Shown in pieces: positions 44,976-56,177 of a DNA stretch of 64,000 nucleotides. A program made the translations under genes and the position numbers. The DNA is from Pseudovirgaria hyperparasitica (lineage: Eukaryota > Ascomycota > Dothideomycetes > Acrospermales > Acrospermaceae), in NCBI RefSeq assembly GCF_010093815.1, contig NW_022985554.1, positions 1,458,999-1,522,998 on the forward strand, given 5' to 3'. The notes under the pieces are model-generated. The model had not been told where the DNA came from, ran no database searches, and worked only from the letters and a program-made list of their open reading frames with translations. How positions within the stretch are numbered: the stretch's first letter is position 1; every line of letters starts with the position of its first letter.

Positions 44976-45914
44976 AGCAGCAATGGCAATCTTGACTAGG
45001 TTGCCTATCAATACAAGCATAAAGGAGTTCTGGATGGGTAAAGAATCATTGGCACAAATTACATTTTTGCAGCGAAGATACCACTTACCGATTATAAGAC
45101 GGTATAACCATCCGCAGAGATCGGACTGTATCACTAGTGTACAATAGGTACCGTAATGATAAGATCACGTTGAGCGGGTGGTCGAGAAGAGCCGACCATG
45201 TGCAGTCAATCTTTCATCTCTTAACTGCTGTCAGCTCAGGTCAGGGTCTTCCCAATGCTAAGTTGTCAACGCAAACCGTTTGGTACGTTGACATATCGCA
45301 AGATCACCATGAGCAGCAGACAGAATCCACTAGCCCCTTACAACATAATTGGACATCTATATACGATATATTTGCTCAGCAAGTCACCTATTGGTGTGAG
45401 GGAGTCTCCAAAAGCAATTCAGTAGAGTTGTGTGATACGCCTGCATTTCAAGGTCTGGAGCGCCTCCAAGTACCTGGCACTCGTATTCGGGCGCGCCTCA
45501 GTGTACACAATTCAGCATTCATTGGTCGAGCACGCAGTCCCTGCATCCTTAGCATTCTGAGATGACTTGATAATTCTAGTTGTCTGGCGGAGGCTTGAGG
45601 CTGAGCATAATACTAACAATAACTTTGGACATCAGTGGCCACCGGCAACCTGAGCGTACCGACACACCACCTGTGAACTTCCACCCGCAAAGCTCTTTTA
45701 TCGGTGAGTATGACGATCTTCTCGCAAATGGGAACTGGCTTCGAAGGCTGTCTTTCGTGCATCATGCTATGTTTCTTACAGCCACAGTCAACAGATCAGA
45801 ATGGGCTGGCCTCGCCTCGACTCTTGGAAGCCTGCAGCACACCATGCGACACTTATAAAAAGGCCCAGACTAAGATCCTATATTGTCTTCGACGCTCGCG
45901 TCCGACACTCGACC
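44976..45914. other. intergenic region
   Basis: No supported gene in 940 bp. Open frames at 45137-45565 and 45580-46118 lack protein character, and the latter crosses the next gene's first exon out of frame. Confidence 0.35.
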
Positions 45915-46778
45915 ATGCCCAAGCTTGTCACAATACTTGTGGCGGTATTTGTGGTAGGATGCTTGCTCACAAACGTGGACGCACAATATGCATTTGTGAT
46001 ACCAAACCCTGATCTAGCGGACTTCGACCCGCGAAACGATGTCGAGCAGTACTCTGTCCATAACTTCGAATGGAGCCTCGATCGTAAGTGTCTAGCTCTG
46101 TACATAGATCCTTCATAAAGCCTTTGACTTCTCGCTCATGAGCGTGAGCAGTGAACAACCAGCGCGACTTGTCTTTGGATGGTGGTGATATCATGGCCAG
46201 CGATGGCATGGTGTCTCTCTGGGTCGTATCGTTCGACCTCAGTTGGTCACAGATCCTAAACCGTACGTCCAGTATTCATTCTGGTCCTCTCCTCCCTTCC
46301 ATGCTTTCTTTATTTTTCGGCCTGGTACTAACACATCGCAGCCTATTGCAATTCCTCACATGGCGGCTCCTGGGCCTGGGAGGTCAATCTATCTGACGAT
46401 CTGCTTGCGTCCTGTGGCTACCAATTTGCATATCACATTCTACCTCCCGTTACTGATTCATCGACGAAATTCACCGAAACGCTCAAGCAAGCACCTTCGC
46501 GCGGCTTCCGAATCTTTAGGAAATCAGATGGCGACGCCGAAACAGCAGCTATAGAGCCTACGCCTACCGTTGCCGCTGGGGGAGGCGGCGAACCAACCTC
46601 CGCAACTCCTACTACTACGGATCCGCAACCGACATCGACGTCTTCAGACAGTGGCAGTGCTAGTGGTGGAGACGGAGGTGGTATGAGCACTGAGGCCAAG
46701 ATTGGCATAGGAGTTGGTGTGCCCTCTGTTGCCATCGCGGCGATAACTTTATGGGTCATGATTCTGCGTCATCGATAA
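45915..46778 (+). CDS. secreted single-pass membrane protein, uncharacterised
   Basis: Three exons, 45915-46083, 46152-46262 and 46342-46778, give 238 aa. MPKLVTILVAVFVVGCLLTN is a signal peptide with cleavage near VDA|QY. The lumenal domain (about 25-150) has few cysteines (PYCNSSHGGSWAWEVN, LLASCGYQFAYHI). It is followed by a Ser/Thr/Pro/Gly-rich stalk (TPTVAAGGGGEPTSATPTTT) and one membrane helix KIGIGVGVPSVAIAAITLWV ending in a short basic tail. This stalk-plus-helix layout is common in fungal wall-anchored sensors and WSC-like proteins. The lumenal domain is not one I recognise. Confidence 0.8.
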
Positions 46779-47459
46779 TTTCGACCTGCTGCGGACTCAT
46801 AGTGGAGAAACTTTGAATAATCAAATACTATAGTAGAGAGCCCAAGTAAAGATCAAGCGATTGCGATGCCAAGAAGATCAAGCGATTGCGATGCCAAGCA
46901 AGATTGGCGTCCAACGACTCTAGCCCAAAGGAGACTTTAAGGAGAGTTTTGATTGAGTCTGGCTTGTGACGTTGCTAAGCACTAGGGCAGATCCATCCAG
47001 CGTGGATAGACGTCATTACGCCAAGTCTTTCTCTGATTCATGCGTACTATTATACAACATTTTTTGTTTCCCGTTCCAACGAAATAATGAATTAGACTGT
47101 TGGACAGGTTCAAGTGTGCATGTCACGCCCTGAGATGTTTTTGGTAACTTAGAGACGGTGATAGACTAACCTTGAAATTATCCGATCGACAACAGCTTCC
47201 GCTCTAATGGCCCGAAAAGATCGCAAGCATCCCGAACTCCTAGTTCGCACACCGGATTCTAATCCGGGGACATAACGGTGCCTATTTATCTTCCCCCATC
47301 TCTTGCACAAGATACTTAAGGAGGACGTAATGCACCACATCGTCATCTTCCACAAACACATCCCACATCACACCTCAAAACTCATTGCCAATTATCACTT
47401 ATCTTCTTACTTTAAGATATCGAATATCAAATATCAAACTGCCCTCGAGTAATAGAACC
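46779..47459. other. intergenic region with a 25-bp tandem duplication
   Basis: No gene seen. 46850-46874 and 46875-46899 are two nearly exact copies of a 25-bp unit. The right end is AT-rich and has a TATTTAT element (about 47281) before the flavoprotein gene. Confidence 0.45.
46850..46899. repeat. 25-bp tandem duplication
   Basis: Two adjacent copies starting AGATCAAGCGATTGCGATGC and differing only at the last base; a recent duplication by replication slippage. Confidence 0.85.
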
Positions 47460-48522
47460 ATGGCTCCAACAATCTACGACGTCCTCATTCTCGGCGGCGG
47501 CCCGGCCGGCCTCTCCGTCGCCCTAGGCCTCTCGCGCCAGCTGCGCACCTGCGTCGTCTTCGACTCGCAAATATACCGCAATGCGCCCACCTCCCACATG
47601 CACAACTTCCCGACCTGGGACCACCGCGACCCGGAGGATTTCCGCGACGCCACGCGACGCAACATTCTCTCACGGTACAAGACGGCCCGATTCGAGACCC
47701 GCAAGGTAGTCGAGGTGAAGCGTGCTGCCGATGCTGGCGAGGGCAAGTCCGAGGCTCTGTTCAAGGCCAGCGACGACAAGGGCGAGGAGTGGTGGGGCCG
47801 CAAAGTCGTGCTTGCAACAGGCGTGCGCGACGTGTTTCCAGCCGGCATTCAGGGGTACGGCGATGTATGGGGCAAGGCAGTGTAAGTGTAGTATCCTCCT
47901 CGGGTCCCCCGACACTATATTCTCGGACGGTTCTGCTAACGCGTCACCCCTTGTCTGTAGCTTCCACTGCCTGTTTTGCCACGGCTACGAGGAATCCGGG
48001 GCGCCGTCGGCCGGCGTGTTCGCCGATGCGGAGTCGATGTTAGCAAAGCCGCAAGGCGCGCTGCACGGGCTGCGCATGGCTGCCGGACTGGCGGGCCGCG
48101 TGACGCTGTATACGAACGGACATGCGGCGACGACGGCCGCGATGGAGGAGTTCTTTGGGCCGCGCAATGTTGTGGTCGAGGCGCGGCGGATGGTAGGCAT
48201 GGCGTACCACCCCGAGACGCCGGACGAGCGGTTACATGTCACTTTTGAGGATGGCGAGGTGCAGAAGATGGGGTTTATGATGCATGCGCCGAAGACGGAG
48301 GTTGTGGGTCCGTGGGTGGATATGCTAGGGCTGGAGTTGACGGAGATGGGGGTAGTGAAGACGAACGCGCCGTTCTATGAGACGACTGTGAAGGGGGTAT
48401 TTGCTGTGGGTGATATAGCGACGCCGATGAAGAGTGTGGGCCAAGCAGTTGCTATGGCTGGGTTTGCGGCCGCAGGGATTGTTGGGCAGTTAGGTGCTGA
48501 GTTTGAGGGGTTGCATGACTAG
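47460..48522 (+). CDS. thioredoxin-reductase-like FAD/NAD(P)H disulfide oxidoreductase
   Basis: Two exons, 47460-47881 and 47961-48522, give 327 aa. The FAD loop is DVLILGGGPAGLSVALGLSR near the N terminus; the redox pair CLFC (Cys144 and Cys147) sits across the splice junction within FHCLFCHGYEE; the C-terminal FAD motif is GVFAVGDIATPMKSVGQAV. It is the small thioredoxin-reductase fold. In fungi this group includes true thioredoxin reductases and the gliotoxin-type dithiol oxidases (GliT, HlmI). The CxxC spacing and HGYEE context favour the latter kind, but no gli-like cluster genes are next to it, so its role is open. Very GC-rich, well-behaved coding sequence. Confidence 0.9.
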
Positions 48523-48792
48523 ATGATGTACAATGGAGTGGCCATTTTTTCATATCATTAGCGTTCCCAAATACAAATCTGTGCGAACCTTATACCTCTA
48601 TCTTGAACAATTTCTTGTGGACGTCGCATGAATTCCAACTGTGTTTTCTTTCCTCACAATCGTCTAACAGATACTTATGACCTCGAAAGCCTATGAACAA
48701 AGGATGACTCGCTAAACTAAGCGCAATGAGAAAGTGAATACTCATATATGTACTATTCGTGGGTATATACACTTCCTCCCCCAACTCGTTAA

Positions 48793-50184
48793 TCACGGCA
48801 TAATGAACTTCTTCGCCCGACTTCCCGACACAGCAAGGGGGTAATCGCCAAATGGATTGCCCTGCTCTTGGAGCGACGGGACGAACGTGCCTCGGTCCTG
48901 ATATGTATTTACTCCCCACCTGGTCGTTATGAAACCAGGTGAAGGCTTCCGCTCGGGGTCTGGTATGTCTGCATCACGATCGTGCTGAAATGCGGGGTGC
49001 TCTGCGATCGGCGGTGTTGCCATTCGTTTGAGTGAAGAAGAATTTGCAGGAGGTATAGCGATAAGAGGAGATTTTGGAAACTGACAGGAGAGACTCGTAG
49101 GCGAGCTTGTGGAGCGAGAACGAGAGAGCCTCACAATGGGGACTGGGCTGTGGGATGTGCAGCTGAAGGAGCGGGTGTGGGCGTGTACTGGAATTTCGGC
49201 TGGGAGACCGGTCGCCGGTGTGCCTAAGGCCGTGGATGTGTGAGAGAGCGGTTGGGTCTCGTCGTCCTTTGAGTCATTGTTGCCTAGCACCGTGACAAAG
49301 CCGTTGGGAACGTAGTCTGGGACTTCTACCGATCCGGGTACCCTTACAGGGCGGACGAACGAGTTTGACTTTTTGTACAATGAGCCGGTTCTGCCTGATT
49401 TTCGGTGAACTGAGAGTGGCTTTACTACCATCTCGATATCGATAGATCTCGATGACTGTATGGAGCTACTTCGGCGAAGATCGAAAGCTCGATGGTATGA
49501 GGAGTCAATCGAAAGTTCTGACACCTGTGACTGGGACTTGGCCTTTTCAGCGACACTTGAGTATGATCGCATTTGACCAAGCCAAGACTCTGGTTCGTCC
49601 CGTCGCAGCGTAGGGGGAAAGAAGTGAGCTGCGCAGTCGTAGCAGAAGAAAAGTAGATGTGCAGCGCTGGCTACGTAAGTCGAGGACAAAATATCACTAG
49701 AAGTCAAAAACGTACCCAGTTAAAGACAACAATGTCAATGCCACAACCTGAAGGATTTTCTCCTCACCTCCAATTATACCGCCATGCCATTCGGTGACCA
49801 GACTATAGACAAAGCTAACATATCCTAGTGCGGCCACTTCAATTGCAGCGAAGACGTCGACGGCGTTGCGAGTGCGTTTCGAGATCCACTGTGCGGCTCG
49901 GACCTCCAAGGATATCAGGCTGAACCCATTCAATATGAGTGACAGACTCAACTACTGCATGTCAGCGTTGAGAATTCTGCGATGGTCATACTACGTACGC
50001 CTCCAATTGGCAGATATTTGTAAAGATCTCGTCCTGGCGCAGTCGAAACAGCAGTATCCTCACGCTTGTTGTACTTGTTCAAGATGATGAGATATAGGAT
50101 CAAGGCTCCTATTGAGACGGCCACGGCAACTGCTCTACATAGAACGCCTGTAGATCTTCTGAGACGAGGCAATTTTTCTTCCAT
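48793..50184 (-). CDS. four-helix membrane protein with Ser-rich tail, uncharacterised
   Basis: Three exons, 50184-49999, 49951-49716 and 49666-48793, give 431 aa. Four hydrophobic helices lie in the first 150 residues: AVAVAVSIGALILYLIIL, LSLILNGFSLISLEV, VFAAIEVAALGYVSFVYSLV and ILQVVALTLLSLTGAAHLLF, followed by AAHFFPPTLRRDEPESWLGQ. The remaining 270 residues are basic, Ser/Pro/Arg-rich and disordered-looking (RSRSTSSPTSLS) with many possible phosphorylation sites, ending in a conserved-looking GVNTYQDRGTFVPSL. Splice sites were set by frame: acceptor CAGTAG for exon 2 and GCCAG for exon 3. Function unknown; the layout recalls other fungal tetraspan scaffold proteins. Confidence 0.78.
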
Positions 50185-52529
50185 GGTGCAGTGTCTATGA
50201 GATATCTCAGGTTCGGTCTGGCATTAGTAAGTTTAGAAGACACTGTCCGAATGAACGGAACTTGTCCAAGCACACGAGGTAGTGAAATGACAGAGGTTGA
50301 AAGTGCAAGGACATGATTGAGGGACAGTAATATAATATAGATGATACACATCTACATGGACCATACTACGGTAGCTGAAGCCATAGTTACAGTCGACTGG
50401 CATGGAATACAATTGCATGAAGGACCCCTGACATGACTTTGGAGAAGACACACTGATCCGTGGCTAGGGCCTGGGAGCCTAGGACGAGTTTGTGAGGTGA
50501 TCAACGAAGGCCAATATGGAGCCGGAACAGTGAGGACAGCCCGTAACATCCTAGCACACGGTGGGGAGTTAGGCGAGAGAAAAGGAAACGTCAAGCCAGG
50601 CTACCACATTGTGGTTGGCGTAGTGTGGGAGGTGGTGGTGGTGCATAGGATTGACAGCTGCCTCTTCACGATGCGCCAATCCTGTTTGGGAAGGTTACTC
50701 GAGACTGGAGTTCATGCGCTAACCCTATGCCTCCTCTCGGTCGGAATCAGTGTAGCATCTTTCCGGAAAGTGCAATCACCATAGAATACCACCCACATAC
50801 ACATGATCAGCGTCGGCCAATGATCATACGTTTAGTGTTCCTTTGGGACGTTGTGGTGAACGCACAAATTGCATATATTCTTCCGACAATCTCTCGTCTG
50901 AAGGTTGCACCGTGCGGTGATGAAGCCATCTTTGTTGTTACACGGAGAAAGGCTTGCCATCGTCATTCAGAGAGCGTGTTTGAGATCGTCCATCATTCTT
51001 GCAAAGCTGTGCGGTCGACCATGTACGAATCAGATGTCGTTCCTCCAAGCCTTGCTCTTTACTTTTACCGCCCTTTTTGCTTCGGGTCTCGTACCTATAA
51101 GATCATTCAAAATTCCCCAAAGGGTAATTTTGCGCCACAGTTGAGACTGTTCCTCGATAAGCTCTCCACTTCCGACCGAGGTGTTAAGCATACTTTGATT
51201 AGTAGTGTAGTCCAAGTAAATGTATGGTGATGCCTATGCCATAATTAGGTACCATTCAAAGGAATGTCTCGTAAGCTTGGACTAATTATCGAGACTACAA
51301 TGCTAGATTGTCGTGCATGTAGTCGCCAGGCACCGCCGTCAAAGATGCGATGTCATGGTGGATATGTAGCTCTAAACGTGCGCGCAATCCGGTTGAGCTT
51401 CATATCTACCAGGTGGGAACTCCATTCATGGATTGCTTAGTTCAAGAAATGTAAATAATGTAGTGACAGACTGAGAAAACCTCATATCAGCGATGGGAGT
51501 AACATGTTAGGATTGAAGATTGAATATGGTATGTAATGTCCGAAGCGCACCATCAACATGGGGGAAAAGCTGACTGACGCCCGGTATATCGTCATTAGAC
51601 GGCTTCTCATAGTGAGACAGGGTCCATTGATCAAGGGCCAAAAGGGTGGAGACTTGGACGGAAAAGACTTGGAACGAATCGAAGTCAGCGCAAATGGTCC
51701 TTATGCGGACGGAGGCAGTCAAGCCTTTTTTTGTGGGATGGAGCTTATTTGCGCACGTGGTCGCTAGGAATAGTTCATGCATCGCGGCTGGATTGACGAC
51801 AGCAACTGCAAGTACGCCGAACCGGCAAATGCTCCCGTTCCTTAGCGGAAGCTTCTAGAAAAAGACAAAGATGATTCTAAGAGATGGTAGTTAGCTAATG
51901 GCGCGGCAGACTGTAATGGAGAGATGTTAGACTTTGGAGGCCAAAGATTTTGTATATTGCACGCGTCGTTAAAGAGGCACAGCACAGCACACAGCACAGG
52001 GCGATTGCGACAATTATGGAGGCTGAGCGAATTAGGTATTGGATGCAGACGGAGAATAGATGACAGCGATCAGCGAAAAGACGTAAGGTGGAGTCACATC
52101 AGCAGAGTGTATTGCGCGTGGGAATGGGGTCAACAAGTCTCGAGGCGAGGGGAGGAGACTGGAGTTGAGGGTTTAGCGGCGGGAGAAAGACATGAGAGCC
52201 CCAGCTAAGGATTAATCCTCACAAAGTGGCCCCGCGACTCCCCGGGACATTGCCAGATGTAGTCCAAGTCCATAGTAAGAAGAGCTGCATGAGATACTAC
52301 GCAGTGCAGTCTAAAGCCGCCATAATGCATCTGAAGCCGATAAGGGCTGCGTGAATTTACGAGGCTGTATAAGACTACTGTCGTCACCTTGCCTCCGCTC
52401 CCATTCCCCTGGAACTCAGCACTCAGGAGACGAAAACGCGAGTGATAGCAGTTGGTAGCACCAGCTGATTTCTGCAGACCTCACGTCAGTTAAACATTAG
52501 TTTCCGACGCCGCCTCCCCCAGCCCCAAC
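50185..52529. other. intergenic region, 2.3 kb
   Basis: No convincing gene on either strand. Small frames near 50497-50784 and 50727-51230 overlap and lack protein character. A CACAG-rich run at about 51977-51998 is a simple repeat. The promoter of mevalonate kinase should occupy roughly 52200-52529. Confidence 0.35.
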
Positions 52530-54258
52530 ATGTCCGCGTCCATGTCCGCGTCCACATCGACCTCGCGTCCCGCCCTTTCTGCCAGAAATTCAGACTCCCT
52601 GTACCCCGAAGGACGCCGCAGGTCTAGCCTTCGCATCTTGCCCCCTCCAATCAACACAAACCACTCAAAGGACGATTTCCCCCACAGTCCAAGAAAACAA
52701 AGAACTCCAAAGTCGGCCACCTTCGTTCTTCCTCCTACGCCAGAAGGCAAAGAATATACACCTCATCTGTTATTGAGTCCAGACATGAACGGTCACGCCA
52801 ATGGCAATGGCAAGCTTCTGGCCCGCCGTCCGTCGGCGCCCATGATGCCTCCCATGATGGTCTCTGCTCCTGGAAAGGTCATTGTCTTTGGGGAGCATGC
52901 CGTCGTTCATGGCAAGGTGAGTATTCCGGTTGTATGAAGTCGTTACAATTCTGTCTTCTGACCGCACCTAGAAAGCAATCGCCGCCGCCATCTCTCTCCG
53001 TTCCTATCTACTCGTAACTTTCCTCTCCAAGACTCGCCGCTCCGTCTCCTTACGCTTCCCTGACGTCGGCCTGAGCCATTCATGGAATATAGACGATCTT
53101 CCCTGGGCGGCATTCGCTGCGCCCGGTAAGAAGAAGTACTACTATGACCTAGTGACTTCTCTTGATGAAGAGCTTGTTGAAGCACTGCAACCTCATATCC
53201 AATCCATCTCCCCCAAAAAACCAGAGCAAATTCGCAAGATACATCAAGCCTCTGCTTCCGCCTTCCTTTACCTCTTCCTCTCACTCGGATCTCAGAAAAG
53301 CCCACCGTGCATCTACACCCTCCGCTCTACAATTCCGATTGGCGCCGGTCTGGGCAGCAGCGCGTCAATTGCTGTGTGTCTCGCAACCGCCTTGTTACTA
53401 CAAATTCGCGCACTCAGCGGCCCGCATGAGGATCAACCTTCGGCCGAATCAGAACTACAAATCCAAAGAATCAATCATTGGGCGTTTGTTGCAGAGTGTG
53501 CCATTCATGGTAATCCTTCTGGCGTGGACAACACTGTGTCATCCGGCGGCAAAGCCGTGTTGTTTCAGCGCACCGATTATGCGGCACCTCCTAGAGTAGA
53601 GCCTCTTCGGTCTTTCCCCGAACTACCTCTTTTGCTCGTCGATACACGCCAATCGCGGAGCACCTCGGCGGAGGTGGCTAAGGTCGCTACGCTCAAAAAG
53701 ACACATCCGATCATTGCTGACAATATTCTCAATTCCATTCACGATGTCACCGAATCTGCACACAATCTAATTACCAGAGACGACTTTGAGCTGAACGCCG
53801 AATCTCTACAGCATCTAGGCGAGCTCATTACTATAAACCACGGCCTTCTCGTCTCACTCGGTGTCTCCCACCCTAAACTAGAGCGCATTCGCGCCCTCAT
53901 CGATCATACAGGTATCGGGTGGACTAAGCTCACTGGTGCAGGAGGAGGTGGATGTGCCATCACCATTGTCAAGCCCACAGAAGATGATGAAGTTCCTCGC
54001 CCACCTGTAGATCTCGAAAATACCCTCATCGACGAGGGTTTCCAAACCTTCCACACTACCCTTGCCGGTGACGGAGTAGGCGTTCTCTGGCCTGCCGTGC
54101 TCCACAACGGTCTTGAGGAAGAAGGTGGCACCGAAATTGATCAAGAGAAATTCCTGAATGCCGAAGGTACTGAGGGTGTTGAGACGCTCGTAGGTGTTTC
54201 GGTCAACCTCGGCAACGTCAACGCAGTCCGCGAGGGCTGGCGATTCTGGAGACCTTAA
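52530..54258 (+). CDS. ERG12: mevalonate kinase with N-terminal extension
   Basis: Two exons, 52530-52916 and 52972-54258, give 557 aa. The GHMP kinase core is complete: SAPGKVIVFGEHAVVHGK (about 111-129), the ATP loop TIPIGAGLGSSASIAVCLAT (about 249-268), NPSGVDN, and the C-terminal TGAGGGGCAITIVKP. It phosphorylates mevalonate with ATP on the way to isopentenyl diphosphate and ergosterol. About 110 Ser/Pro-rich residues precede the core, starting with a duplicated MSAS unit (12-bp tandem repeat) and containing RRRSSLR and SPRK-like phosphorylation motifs; most kinases of this family start right at the PGK motif. The extension is in frame without an intron and could be regulatory. A second in-frame ATG at 52542 is equally possible. 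Confidence 0.95.
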
Positions 54259-56177
54259 ACTGAACACGATGGCCATCTCAGATAACGTGATGTTCTTGCA
54301 AGTGAACAACACTGACCTTGCGAAAGGGTATGTAAATAGTATCTTCAATCTGACTTTACATGGCGCTACTCGGATTAAAAAGAGTAGCCTCGCGGCTGGA
54401 GTTTGTGTGTCGGAAAGCGAGGCAATGGGTTGGGTTTGTTTTATTACCAAGGAGCGAAATGTACACTACACCTCTATCTATTACCGACGGCAGTAGTATC
54501 GTGATTCTAACGTAGCGAAGCTGCTGCTAAGAGTCGTCATAATGCTTATTACATGTATACATTTTATTCATGAAACTTGCGTGCTCGAAACCTAAAACCT
54601 CGCTGTGTGCGTCTCGAGTTCAGCTATTTACGATTCATGCCTCTCTTCTGTCTCTGAACACACTGTTGCCAGAGCCGTCGATAGTATCTCGTTATGCACA
54701 CCCCCATTTATATACGCGGAAAACAAGTAGCGGCGTTCCCAAAACAAGATAGCCCCGAAAATATCGCAATGGCAAAGTATTCGACACCTACAGAATATTA
54801 CATGACGTCGCATCTGTCCCATTTCCCGAAAGAACTGGCCATTGCATCTCGGATATTACCGCTTCAAGATACCATACCGTATGCTGCGGTATGTGTCTTT
54901 CGTTGGGGTGGTTTGGCCGTGCGTCATAGGTAATTAGAGGTAGGGCTGTGGTGCGGCTGCTGGATTGGGGAATTCCCGCGTGCTGACACGCGCGGGATGT
55001 ATATTAAGTCTAAATCATAGCTACATACATGTGTGTATCTTGTATGTGTTATGATATGCAAGGCAAGTTATCCGCGCTAGAATGTGCGCGGGAACAAGTG
55101 ACGTATGTATGCTCGTCTGCCTGTCTGGCTGACTATGCAAATCGTAAATGAACCTCACTCATGCGCGAGGGCGACGATGGTGTGTATATAGTTTATAACC
55201 CCAGCATGTATGGTCTGGTATGACACGGTACGGAATACAACGCGCGTGTATGGGGTAGACCAAACAAAATACGTACGCGGTCGGCCGAGATTTTTTCCCT
55301 CTGTTAGCCCGCGTCATTGGATATCGATGCCGCGAGAAAAAAATTCTTCACCAAACAAAGCGGGCGCGCAATACACACAACCGCATGCCCTTCATATTTA
55401 TTTATCCTCTTCTTCCCCATACGCAGGCACACAATCACCACAGCAATCAAAAATCACACGAAAATGAAAGGGATGTATCCGCTCAATCAGCACTCCCACC
55501 TCACGGCAATCTGAGGCGACAGTTTCCTAGAGCGGCATGCTTGTTCTCCAGAGCCAATAAAGTCTGCGGTATGCAGAATGGCAACCACAATGGTTTTTCC
55601 TATGGCAGAGCGAGGACGTGGTCGTGGCATTGCTCTGTTGGTTTTTGATCGAGGAGCAGAAGAGGGTGCGAGGGGACGGCGGGCTTTTATAGAACTGTGG
55701 GAGAACCGTGCGGGGGGGACGTGCGAGTGGGCTAGAGGTGTTGGGGTTAGATCTATTGTGTTGCGCTGGGTGATTAAGGGTGCCTGAGGCCGCAAGGGCC
55801 GGGAACATCCAGGGGTGGTTTTGGTAGAAGATAATAGATAATTATGTACACTGGCTTTGTTGGTGGCTGTGTACTGTCTCGATCCTGAAGACGTACGCAT
55901 TGAGTTGTCAGATAGCCGAGACAGCCACGTGAGGGCTGCATGGATTTCGATAGAAAAAGATAATCGATTTGTGAATGACTAACCACAGCAGGCATGACTG
56001 ATTGTCCAAAATCAAAGAGAAAAAGTCCGTATCCGAATTACAGTACTGGAACTATCGTGACCATAAGTATACAATGACTATAAACCCACACAATGACGGC
56101 ATATCAAAAGAAAGTCTACGCTATCCAAATACAACGCCTGATATATTCTCAGGCACACGTCTTGCCCATCTAGTTCT
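54259..56177. other. intergenic region, 1.9 kb
   Basis: Tail of the mevalonate kinase gene then nothing supported. GC-rich inverted motifs (CCCGCGTG…CACGCGCGGG, 54975-54996) and Pro/Arg-coding junk frames at 55487-55900 minus are present. TA-rich microsatellite-like steps at 55000-55060. Confidence 0.35.

Noticed and set aside
45137-45565. 142-codon plus-strand frame between two membrane-protein genes
   Set aside because: No recognisable domain, no good start context and irregular composition; not supported as a gene.
47170-47275. tRNA-like hairpin (CCGGATTCTAATCCGG)
   Set aside because: The arm is 16 nt, not the 5+7+5 of a T or anticodon arm, the T-loop consensus fails and no acceptor stem can be drawn.
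55487-55900. 137-codon minus-strand frame, basic and Pro/Arg-rich
   Set aside because: Low-complexity translation of GC-rich promoter-like DNA without family resemblance.
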